Assembly: GCF_002165625.1 (NCBI RefSeq)
Contig: NZ_NGNS01000012.1
Span: 1-64,000, forward strand
Reading direction: 5' to 3'
Source: Neiella marina
GTDB lineage: Bacteria; Pseudomonadota; Gammaproteobacteria; Enterobacterales; Neiellaceae
Length of the DNA: 64,000 nt
The translations under genes were made by a program, and so were the position numbers. The notes below the pieces were generated by a model that was given only the letters and a program-made list of their open reading frames with translations, was not told the DNA's origin and searched no databases. This document shows positions 1 through 6,939 of the stretch, one piece after another; within the stretch, counting starts at the first letter, position 1, and each line of letters begins with the position of its first letter.

Positions 1-173
1 ATGATGCTTTTCTCCGACTCAATCAACGGCGTATTGTCCCGACTGACCTCGCCATAAAAGCCACCATGGTGTTCATCAACTGTGTAGGTCGCCCACCAAT
101 CGGCAATGTGCTCCACTTCAAGATGAGCAGCCTTTTGACAACCCGCCAAGAAGGCGATGGTCACGTCACTCAT
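1..173 (-). CDS. AGE-family sugar 2-epimerase, N-terminal fragment
   Basis: Partial gene running off the left edge; only about the first 57 residues are present. The translation contains a W-W-x3-T-x-D-x4-GGFYGEV block followed by an Asp-Asn pair, typical of the N-terminus of N-acylglucosamine/cellobiose 2-epimerases, (alpha/alpha)6-barrel enzymes that epimerise free mannose or beta-1,4-linked disaccharides in the cytoplasm. I placed the start at ATG 171-173; a GTG at 162-164 has a better spaced GAAGG upstream and may be the true start. It diverges from the GH5 mannanase across a promoter with LacI-type operators, which favours a role in mannan or gluco-mannan oligosaccharide breakdown (inference). 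The catalytic histidines lie outside the window, so the exact substrate cannot be judged. Confidence 0.6.
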   Translation of the reverse strand, partial: MSDVTIAFLAGCQKAAHLEVEHIADWWATYTVDEHHGGFYGEVSRDNTPLIESEKSI

Positions 174-680
174 CCTTCATTCCAATTCCCATAGCAACCA
201 TAGGTCCAGTCCTAATCCGAGCTTACCAAAGCCGCAGTAAACGTTTACATAATTTAACTATTATCAGAAAACGTTTACATTTCAAGTCAAATTATTCCGC
301 TCAATGTGCGCCACCGCACAAAGCGATAAAATTGACTGATTGGGGTGATTTAGAAGCGAAGTCAAAGTGGGTAAAAGCTAAGAAATTGGCAATTAGGTTA
401 GTTTCGAAAGCAGACAAAAAATATTCCAAACCATAAAATAAAAACAACAAAACAATGAAATATATAAATAAAATAACCAAAAGGTTCTGTCGAAATATTC
501 GAACTCAGATTAATTGCACCTTCAATCAACTCGAGCAGATTGTTTATTTTGTAATCGACCACACGTCAGAATGAAAAGGCAATTGAAGCTTTCAAGCAAC
601 CATTTACAATGTCATGACAACTGTAAACGTTTACAAATAAATTTAGCATAACTCCTTTAGCCAATCTACGAGGAACTTGG
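174..680. promoter_or_regulatory. Divergent promoter region with three LacI-type operators
   Basis: AT-rich 507-bp region between the epimerase fragment (minus) and the GH5 gene (plus). It holds three related palindromes: GTAAACGTTTAC at 237-248, GAAAACGTTTACAT at 267-280, and the perfect 14-bp TGTAAACGTTTACA at 622-635, 46 bp before the GH5 start. The central CG with flanking A/T arms is the classic LacI/GalR-family operator form. The two left sites sit close to the epimerase start and the right one close to GH5, consistent with one sugar-responsive repressor controlling both directions. No regulator gene of that family lies in the window. Confidence 0.6.
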
Positions 681-2027
681 ATGCGAGCCTTATCAATTCT
701 GTTGGCAACTTTGGCGCTAATCTCTCTGTCTGCTTGCCAATCAAATCAAGTCGATCCCACTAGCGAAGCAGTAAAGACACAATTTGTTGCCGTCGATAAC
801 GGTGAGTTTGTTCGAAACGGCAAACCCTATCAGTTTGTTGGCTTTAATTACTGGTATGGGCCACTACTCGGAACCAGTGACGAAGGCAAAGCTCGTCTGC
901 GCCGAGAATTAGATCTGATGCAACGATATGGCATTACCAACTTGCGGGTATTAGCTGGCGGCGATGGCGGTCAGGACGATTCCATGGTGACGCCAGCACT
1001 GCAATATGAGCAAGGCAAATATGATCAAAGCCTGCTTGAAGGACTCGACTTTCTGCTGGCTGAGATGGCCAAACGCGACATGGTGGCAGTGTTGTACCTA
1101 ACTAACAACTGGATCTGGTCTGGCGGATTTGCCCAATACATGGAGTGGAATGGCCAAGGCAAAATCCCTAACCCATTTCTACCACCTCACGACTGGGACA
1201 AATTTCAAGATTACACAGCCCGCTTTCATTCCTGTCAGCCTTGCATGGAGGCATTTGCTAACCATGTTGATTTCATCATTTCTCGCACCAATAGTGTTAC
1301 TGGCGTCGCTTATGTTGATGATCCAACCATCATGGCTTGGCAAGTCGGTAACGAGCCTAGAGCCCGAAACGCCGAACACGAACCGGCATTTGCCGCATGG
1401 CTTAACCGGACTGTTGATCAAATTAATCAGCTAGCGCCCAAGCAACTGATTTCCACTGGTTCAGAGGGCGAAGCGGGTACTTATGGCCCTAACCCCAATG
1501 ATCCAGATCGCTATGGTGATGTTGCCATCTGGCAGCGCTTGCACAGCAACCCCAGCATTGATTACCTAACCATGCATGTGTGGCCAAAAAACTGGTCTTG
1601 GTACGATGCCGAGAATGAGCAAGCGTCCACTCAATTAGCTATTGATAAAGCCAAGAGCTACATGGCTCGCCACCTTGCCGTGGCACGGGAACAACAGCGG
1701 CCGATTGTATTATCTGAGTTTGGCTTCCCGCGCCGACAAGAGCAACTCAACCGCGATGCCGACATCAGTTATCGCAATCGGTTCTTTAAGAGTATCTTTG
1801 ATGAATTGCTCGCTACCGAAGATTGCACTTTCGCCGGTGTAAATATTTGGGGATTTGGCGGCGAAGCAAAACCGGTGAGCGACATGAAAACCGGAAAGTG
1901 GCAGCCCGGCGATGACTTTTCTGGCGACCCACCACAAGAGCCTCAAGGCCTCAACTCCGTGTTTTCATCGGACACCAGCACCTTGGAATTGATCCAACAG
2001 TTTAATCAAGACATGCAGCGAAGGTAA
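681..2027 (+). CDS. GH5 endo-beta-1,4-mannanase-like lipoprotein
   Basis: Predicted secreted, lipid-anchored glycoside hydrolase of family GH5 (subfamily 7-like), 448 aa. The N-terminus is a lipoprotein signal peptide with lipobox L-S-A-C (Cys19), so the enzyme should be tethered to a membrane, probably exposed for attack on mannan. Family landmarks seen: FNYWYGPLLG near residue 54, WQVGNEPR with the expected acid/base Glu225, and LSEFGFPR with the expected nucleophile Glu346. The length fits single-domain enzymes; no carbohydrate-binding module is visible. GAGG precedes the ATG. A LacI-type operator lies 46 bp upstream. The neighbouring epimerase fragment supports beta-mannan use. Exo-mannosidase activity in the same clan cannot be excluded. 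Confidence 0.82.
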   Translation: MRALSILLATLALISLSACQSNQVDPTSEAVKTQFVAVDNGEFVRNGKPYQFVGFNYWYGPLLGTSDEGKARLRRELDLMQRYGITNLRVLAGGDGGQDDSMVTPALQYEQGKYDQSLLEGLDFLLAEMAKRDMVAVLYLTNNWIWSGGFAQYMEWNGQGKIPNPFLPPHDWDKFQDYTARFHSCQPCMEAFANHVDFIISRTNSVTGVAYVDDPTIMAWQVGNEPRARNAEHEPAFAAWLNRTVDQINQLAPKQLISTGSEGEAGTYGPNPNDPDRYGDVAIWQRLHSNPSIDYLTMHVWPKNWSWYDAENEQASTQLAIDKAKSYMARHLAVAREQQRPIVLSEFGFPRRQEQLNRDADISYRNRFFKSIFDELLATEDCTFAGVNIWGFGGEAKPVSDMKTGKWQPGDDFSGDPPQEPQGLNSVFSSDTSTLELIQQFNQDMQRR

Positions 2028-2041
2028 TGCGGTCAGTAACA

Positions 2042-2083
2042 GTCGCTAGCTCACTGACTTTGATACTTTGGCAAGCTAGCGAC
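2042..2083. other. Inverted repeat after the GH5 gene
   Basis: GTCGCTAGC at 2042-2050 and GCTAGCGAC at 2075-2083 are perfect 9-base arms around a 24-nt loop, 15 bp after the mannanase stop. There is no T-run, so this is a weak or Rho-assisted terminator at best. Confidence 0.35.
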
Positions 2084-2269
2084 GACCTCTCAATTGTTGC
2101 ATTTAGTAGCGATCAAATTGCCATTCTGTGACCTTGGATTTTGTCAAATCATCAGCGCCTTTTTACTATTTCCAGCAACAAATGAAATCGTTTTCTTAAA
2201 CGCCCATAACAATTCGAATAATGGCGCGATTAAGCGCGACAATAATGATGCTGAGGGAGAACAAGCACA

Positions 2270-3775
2270 ATGGATAAAGCAACGAAATCAGTGGTCATTG
2301 TCGGCGGTGGCACCGCGGGCTGGATGGCTGCCGCCAGTCTAAGTAAATTTCTGGCCGGGCACGATATTTCTATCACTTTGATTGAATCGGCCGACATCGG
2401 CACAGTCGGCGTGGGCGAGGCAACGCTGCCAGCGATAAGAGAATTCAATCATTACCTCGGACTTGATGAAGTCGAATTTATCAAAGCCACCAATGCCACC
2501 TTTAAACTGGGCATTGAGTTTCAAAACTGGCATCAACTTGGCAATTCCTTTTTCCACCCATTTGCTGGCTATGGCGCGCCAATGCATGGCGTTGATTTTT
2601 ATCACCATTGGCACCGCGCCAAAGTCGAAGGTGCAGCAGGCGAATTGGGCGACTACTGCCTTGCCACTCAGTTGGCAATGAACAACAAATTTGCTCAACC
2701 CAGCATGAACAACAATAACCCGTTGTCGGTGTTCAATTATGCTTTTCATTTTGATGCCATTGCATATGCCCGCTATCTGCGACAATTCGCCGAACAAGCT
2801 GGGGTCAAACGTATTGAACAACGTATTAGCAAGGTTCATGTTGGCGTTGAAAACGGCGATATCGAATCGGTCGAATTACAAGATGGTCGCGTCATCGCTG
2901 GAGATTTATTTATCGATTGCTCCGGCTTTGCCGGCCTGTTGATCAAAAAGGCGTTACACGTTGGCTATGATGACTGGCGTCACTGGTTGCCCTGCGATTC
3001 GGCAATTGCCGTTCCTTGTCAATCGGTTGCCGATATCACGCCGTACACTCAATCGATTGCAATGGAATCAGGCTGGCGCTGGCGCATTCCATTGCAACAT
3101 CGAACCGGTAATGGCGTGGTATTTTGCAGTGACTACATGAGTGAATCGCAAGCAACCGATTGGCTTCTCGGTCAACTCGACGGCGAGCCGCTGGCGGATC
3201 CCAATGTCATTCGATTTATCACCGGTAAACGACAAAAAATGTGGCACAAAAACTGTGTCGCTATCGGCTTGGCTTCGGGCTTTTTAGAGCCGCTGGAATC
3301 AACCAGTATCGCCATGATCCAAAACGGCATCTCTCATATTCATCAGTTCTTCCCATTTGCAGGCATCAAGCAAATAGAAGTTGATGAAGTTAATCGCCTC
3401 AATGACCTGCAATATGAGCGCATTCGTGACTTCATTATTCTGCATTACTGTGCCACTCAGCGCATCGACACACCGTTCTGGCAACACTGCCAGCGGATCG
3501 ATATTCCAGATTCGCTTAAGCACAAAATTGAACTATTCAAACAACGCGGCCACCTGATCAAATACGATGGTGAATCGTTTGAACGCGACAGCTGGTTAAG
3601 CATTCTCAGCGGTATGGCGATAATGCCAGAACAGGTCGAGACCAGCGCTCAGATGATGCCGCAGCAACAGCTCCACCAGCAACTCCAACAAATCCAACAT
3701 GCCATTGAACAAGGCGTTGGCTTTGCCGGGTCGCACGCCGCCTTTATCAATAAGCACTGTAAAGCCGGTGCATAG
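2270..3775 (+). CDS. Tryptophan-halogenase-like flavoprotein 1
   Basis: 501-aa member of the flavin-dependent tryptophan halogenase family. Seen in the sequence: an N-terminal FAD-binding GGGTAGWM motif (residues 12-19), the catalytic lysine in ATFKLG (Lys79, the position of Lys79 in PrnA), a W-x-W-x-I-P motif in GWRWRIP, and FLEPLES with Glu343 near the position of the PrnA glutamate. These proteins use reduced FAD from a partner reductase, O2 and halide; the native substrate of receptor-linked members is not known, though relatives such as BrvH act on indole in vitro. The start ATG follows GAGGGAGAA. It is 9 bp upstream of a second paralogue in the same direction, so the two form an operon. 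Full catalytic motifs argue against a dead enzyme; halide preference cannot be read from sequence. Confidence 0.85.
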   Translation: MDKATKSVVIVGGGTAGWMAAASLSKFLAGHDISITLIESADIGTVGVGEATLPAIREFNHYLGLDEVEFIKATNATFKLGIEFQNWHQLGNSFFHPFAGYGAPMHGVDFYHHWHRAKVEGAAGELGDYCLATQLAMNNKFAQPSMNNNNPLSVFNYAFHFDAIAYARYLRQFAEQAGVKRIEQRISKVHVGVENGDIESVELQDGRVIAGDLFIDCSGFAGLLIKKALHVGYDDWRHWLPCDSAIAVPCQSVADITPYTQSIAMESGWRWRIPLQHRTGNGVVFCSDYMSESQATDWLLGQLDGEPLADPNVIRFITGKRQKMWHKNCVAIGLASGFLEPLESTSIAMIQNGISHIHQFFPFAGIKQIEVDEVNRLNDLQYERIRDFIILHYCATQRIDTPFWQHCQRIDIPDSLKHKIELFKQRGHLIKYDGESFERDSWLSILSGMAIMPEQVETSAQMMPQQQLHQQLQQIQHAIEQGVGFAGSHAAFINKHCKAGA

Positions 3776-3784
3776 GAGCTGACA

Positions 3785-5272
3785 ATGAAAAAGATTGTGG
3801 TATTAGGCGGCGGTACCGCTGGCTGGATGACCGTGTCTTTACTGCATCACGCTTGGGCTAGTAAGGGCTTCCAGTTCGCCGTGGTCGAGTCCGCTAACGT
3901 GCCCACCATTGGTGTTGGTGAAGGCTCTACTCCGGCGCTAAAACAGTTTTTCGACAAACTGGGTATTGCCGAATCAGAGTGGATGCCAGCTTGTTCTGCC
4001 ACCTTCAAGTGCGGTATTCGCTTTGCCAATTGGGCGGGTCGTACTGGCTATGACAGTTATTTTCACCCTTTTACCTCAACACTCGATAACAATGTGTTGG
4101 CTTACTTTCATCACCATATCAATGCGCGGCGCCAGGGGCACAATAGCTATCAATCGCCTGATGACTACTTCTTGGCAAACGCCTTAGCTGAGCAACATCA
4201 AGCTCCCAAAGAAAGTGAGAGCTTTCCGTTTGAGCAGAGTTATGGCTACCATTTTGATGCCGCTGCCCTTGGCCACTTTCTAAAGCAGCGGGCCATCGGG
4301 CAAGGCGTTGAGCATATTGAAGCCGATGTTGAACAAGTTCAGTTGACGACTCAAGGCGGTATTCGGCAGCTAGTGACTCACAATCACAGTGCCATTGGGG
4401 CCGATTTCTTTGTTGACTGCAGCGGCTTTATGTCGCTGTTGCTGCAAGGCACATTGCAAGTGCCGTTTGTCTCTTATGCCAATGCCTTGTTTAACGATGC
4501 AGCGGTGACCCTGCCGACTCAGTCAACCGAGTTACTGCCATCGCTGACCACATCAACAGCCATGACCAATGGCTGGCGTTGGCATATTCCGCTGACTAAC
4601 CGAGTTGGCAATGGCTATGTCTATAGCTCGCAGTACTGCAATTCCGATGATGCAGAGTTAGAACTGCGCCAACAGCTCGGTTTGCTAGATGCATCAGTTG
4701 AAGCAAAACACCTGAAAATGAAAGTCGGACGCGCAGCAGAGCATTGGCACAGCAATTGTCTAGCAGTGGGTTTATCTCAGGGGTTCATCGAGCCTTTGGA
4801 GGCAACGGCCTTAATGCTGGTGCAATACACCGTTGAAAACTTCATCCTAGCCTTTGAGAAAGGCAACTTCACCGACACTAATCGCAACCAGTTTAATAGC
4901 AACATCAATGCTCAGTTTGACGGTGTTCGCGACTACATTGTGGCCCACTACAAAACTTCCGGCCGCAAAGATAGCCAATACTGGCGTGACAACGGCCAAA
5001 ATGATCAATTGTCCGATTCGTTGCGGTATGTATTTCAGAGCTGGATGCAAGGCAAGGATTTCAGCGAAGCACTGCGAAAACAGGGCATTGACCGATATTA
5101 CAGCGATGTTTCCTGGATGTGCTTATTAACAGGAATGGGCGTATTACCGCCTTTAGCGCCCGGTGAATCGACTATCCAGGTAGAGCAAGACAGGCGTTGG
5201 ATTGCTGAGTTTCTGCGCCGTAGCAGCCTGAACTTTCCAGACCATCGCCAATATCTATCGCAAATGGCTTGA
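3785..5272 (+). CDS. Tryptophan-halogenase-like flavoprotein 2
   Basis: 495-aa second halogenase-family protein, starting 9 bp after the first with an AGGAG ribosome site. Motifs seen: GGGTAGWM at residues 8-15, GVGEGSTPALK, the catalytic lysine in ATFKCG (Lys75), GWRWHIP, and FIEPLEAT in place of the usual FLEPLEST. It is clearly divergent from protein 1 (GEGSTP rather than GEATLP) and belongs to another subclade, so the pair is not a recent tandem duplication. A cytoplasmic FAD enzyme is expected. Its role in a TonB receptor neighbourhood is unresolved; possible substrates include indoles or an aromatic part of a glycan-associated compound (inference). It faces the third paralogue tail to tail. 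Confidence 0.83.
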   Translation: MKKIVVLGGGTAGWMTVSLLHHAWASKGFQFAVVESANVPTIGVGEGSTPALKQFFDKLGIAESEWMPACSATFKCGIRFANWAGRTGYDSYFHPFTSTLDNNVLAYFHHHINARRQGHNSYQSPDDYFLANALAEQHQAPKESESFPFEQSYGYHFDAAALGHFLKQRAIGQGVEHIEADVEQVQLTTQGGIRQLVTHNHSAIGADFFVDCSGFMSLLLQGTLQVPFVSYANALFNDAAVTLPTQSTELLPSLTTSTAMTNGWRWHIPLTNRVGNGYVYSSQYCNSDDAELELRQQLGLLDASVEAKHLKMKVGRAAEHWHSNCLAVGLSQGFIEPLEATALMLVQYTVENFILAFEKGNFTDTNRNQFNSNINAQFDGVRDYIVAHYKTSGRKDSQYWRDNGQNDQLSDSLRYVFQSWMQGKDFSEALRKQGIDRYYSDVSWMCLLTGMGVLPPLAPGESTIQVEQDRRWIAEFLRRSSLNFPDHRQYLSQMA

Positions 5273-5351
5273 CCTCTGGTAGTTTTCCAATCTATTGGCA
5301 AGAGTCAAATGGCCCGCCAATATGATTGGCAGGCCTAGTTACATTTGAGCT

Positions 5352-6860
5352 TTATGCCATGACGTGCTGGCGTAAGAACTCATGGTGGCTCTGAATCTTA
5401 CCCACCGCGCCCTGTAGTGACTGTTTCATCTCCGCCAAGCTGTTACTGAGATAGTCGGTTGCGAAACTATCGACAATCGGATCATATGTTTCTGGGTACA
5501 CCTTGTTGCCATCGTAAAGCGCCAACCAACTAGCAGGCTGAAAAATTTCCCAGCGATATTTCACCAAATGACCTCTGGCTTTGAACATGCGGATCTTGTG
5601 CTGCAAGGTCTCAGGGATTGGCGTTTGCTTGATTTGCCGCCAGAACGCCGAATCGGTGCGCGAACTCAAGTGGTAGTGCAGTACAATAAAATCTCGCACC
5701 CGTTCCCACTCCAGCTTGGTCATGTCATTAAACTCATCAATACAAGCTTGGTTCATCGACTTATCTGGGAACAACATCCGCAACTTCTCGATGCCGGTTT
5801 CGATCATAGCGATACTGGTGCTCTCCAGTGGTTCTAAAAAGCCAGCGGCTAACCCAATCGCCACGCAGTTTTTCACCCACGCTTGCTTGCGTCGACCTGG
5901 GGTAAACTTGAACAAGTTAGGTTCGGTGGTCAACGGCCCATCAATATTGTTGATGAGCACATTGGTTGCCTCATCATCACTAATGTATTGACTTGCATAA
6001 ACATGACCGTTGCCTTGCCGATGCTGGAGCGGAATATTCCATTGCCAACCGGCTTGATGGGCGGTGGATACAGTTCTTGGTTTCGCTTTCGAAACCAATT
6101 CACTTTGCACCGCAACGGCGCGGTCACAGAGTAACCACTCACTCCAATCTTCGTATCCTGACTCTAACGTTTGCTCAATCAACAAACCGCGGAAACCGGA
6201 ACAATCAACAAACAAGTCTCCCTCGATTTTGTCACCATTGGCCAAAACCAGATGATCAATAAAGCCGTTTTCGGCTTTCAATTCGACCTTATCGATCTTG
6301 CCATCAATACGTTTCACGCCATTAGCTTCAGCAAATTGACGCATCAACTTGGCGAATAAGCTGGCATCAAAATGTAACGCCCAGTCAAAAATAGAAAGCG
6401 TCGATGGCGGATTCGGCGATGGCGTAGTGAACTTATCATTCATCGCCAGTGTGCAGCCTAATGAGTAGTCCGAAAAATCCGAAACCAACCCAAGTTGTTT
6501 TAGTTTGAGCCAGTAATGATGAAAAGAAACGCCCTGAACATCTTGACCATAAAGGCCAAAAGGGTGGAAAAATGTATCATTGGTCGAGTACCAATTTTTG
6601 AATTCAATCCCCAGCTTGCAAGTTCCTTGAGTCGCTTTGAGAACATCCAGGTCCTTCATACCTAGGGCACCATAAAAACGCCGAATGGTGGCATTGGTCG
6701 CTTCACCAACACCGACAGTGCCAATATCGCTTGATTCCACCAAGGTAATGTTCAACTTTTGGTAGTAGCGACTTAAGCTTGCGGCGGTCATCCAGCCGGC
6801 TGTGCCTCCGCCAACAATAACAACGTTTTGTACTTGGTTATTAGATACCTGCGGCTCCAT
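5352..6860 (-). CDS. Tryptophan-halogenase-like flavoprotein 3
   Basis: 502-aa halogenase-family protein on the minus strand. I chose ATG 6858-6860, which has GGGGGAG seven bases upstream, over an upstream in-frame TTG that would sit inside the terminator-like hairpin. Motifs: GGGTAGWM (residues 17-24), the catalytic lysine in GTCKLG (Lys82), GWQWNIP and FLEPLEST. It is closest in pattern to protein 1 (shared GEAT, SIAMI, PLQHR stretches). It lies directly downstream of the TonB receptor at 6940-9939 on the same strand, the arrangement seen for many halogenase-like genes in marine and xanthomonad genomes. A hairpin with a T-run between the two genes should lower its expression relative to the receptor. 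Confidence 0.84.
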   Translation of the reverse strand: MEPQVSNNQVQNVVIVGGGTAGWMTAASLSRYYQKLNITLVESSDIGTVGVGEATNATIRRFYGALGMKDLDVLKATQGTCKLGIEFKNWYSTNDTFFHPFGLYGQDVQGVSFHHYWLKLKQLGLVSDFSDYSLGCTLAMNDKFTTPSPNPPSTLSIFDWALHFDASLFAKLMRQFAEANGVKRIDGKIDKVELKAENGFIDHLVLANGDKIEGDLFVDCSGFRGLLIEQTLESGYEDWSEWLLCDRAVAVQSELVSKAKPRTVSTAHQAGWQWNIPLQHRQGNGHVYASQYISDDEATNVLINNIDGPLTTEPNLFKFTPGRRKQAWVKNCVAIGLAAGFLEPLESTSIAMIETGIEKLRMLFPDKSMNQACIDEFNDMTKLEWERVRDFIVLHYHLSSRTDSAFWRQIKQTPIPETLQHKIRMFKARGHLVKYRWEIFQPASWLALYDGNKVYPETYDPIVDSFATDYLSNSLAEMKQSLQGAVGKIQSHHEFLRQHVMA

Positions 6861-6889
6861 ACAACCACTCCCCCCACCAAACAATAAAG

Positions 6890-6926
6890 ACAAAAAAAGG
6901 CACTAACCCTAATGAGTTAGTGCCTT
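6890..6926 (-). terminator. Intrinsic terminator after the TonB receptor
   Basis: Perfect 11-bp stem, AAGGCACTAAC at 6897-6907 with GTTAGTGCCTT at 6916-6926, 8-nt loop. On the minus strand it is followed by a run of seven T. It lies 14 bp past the receptor stop codon and just before the halogenase 3 ribosome site, so it probably acts as a partial terminator within the unit. Confidence 0.85.
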
Positions 6927-6939
6927 GTGCAGCTACGAC

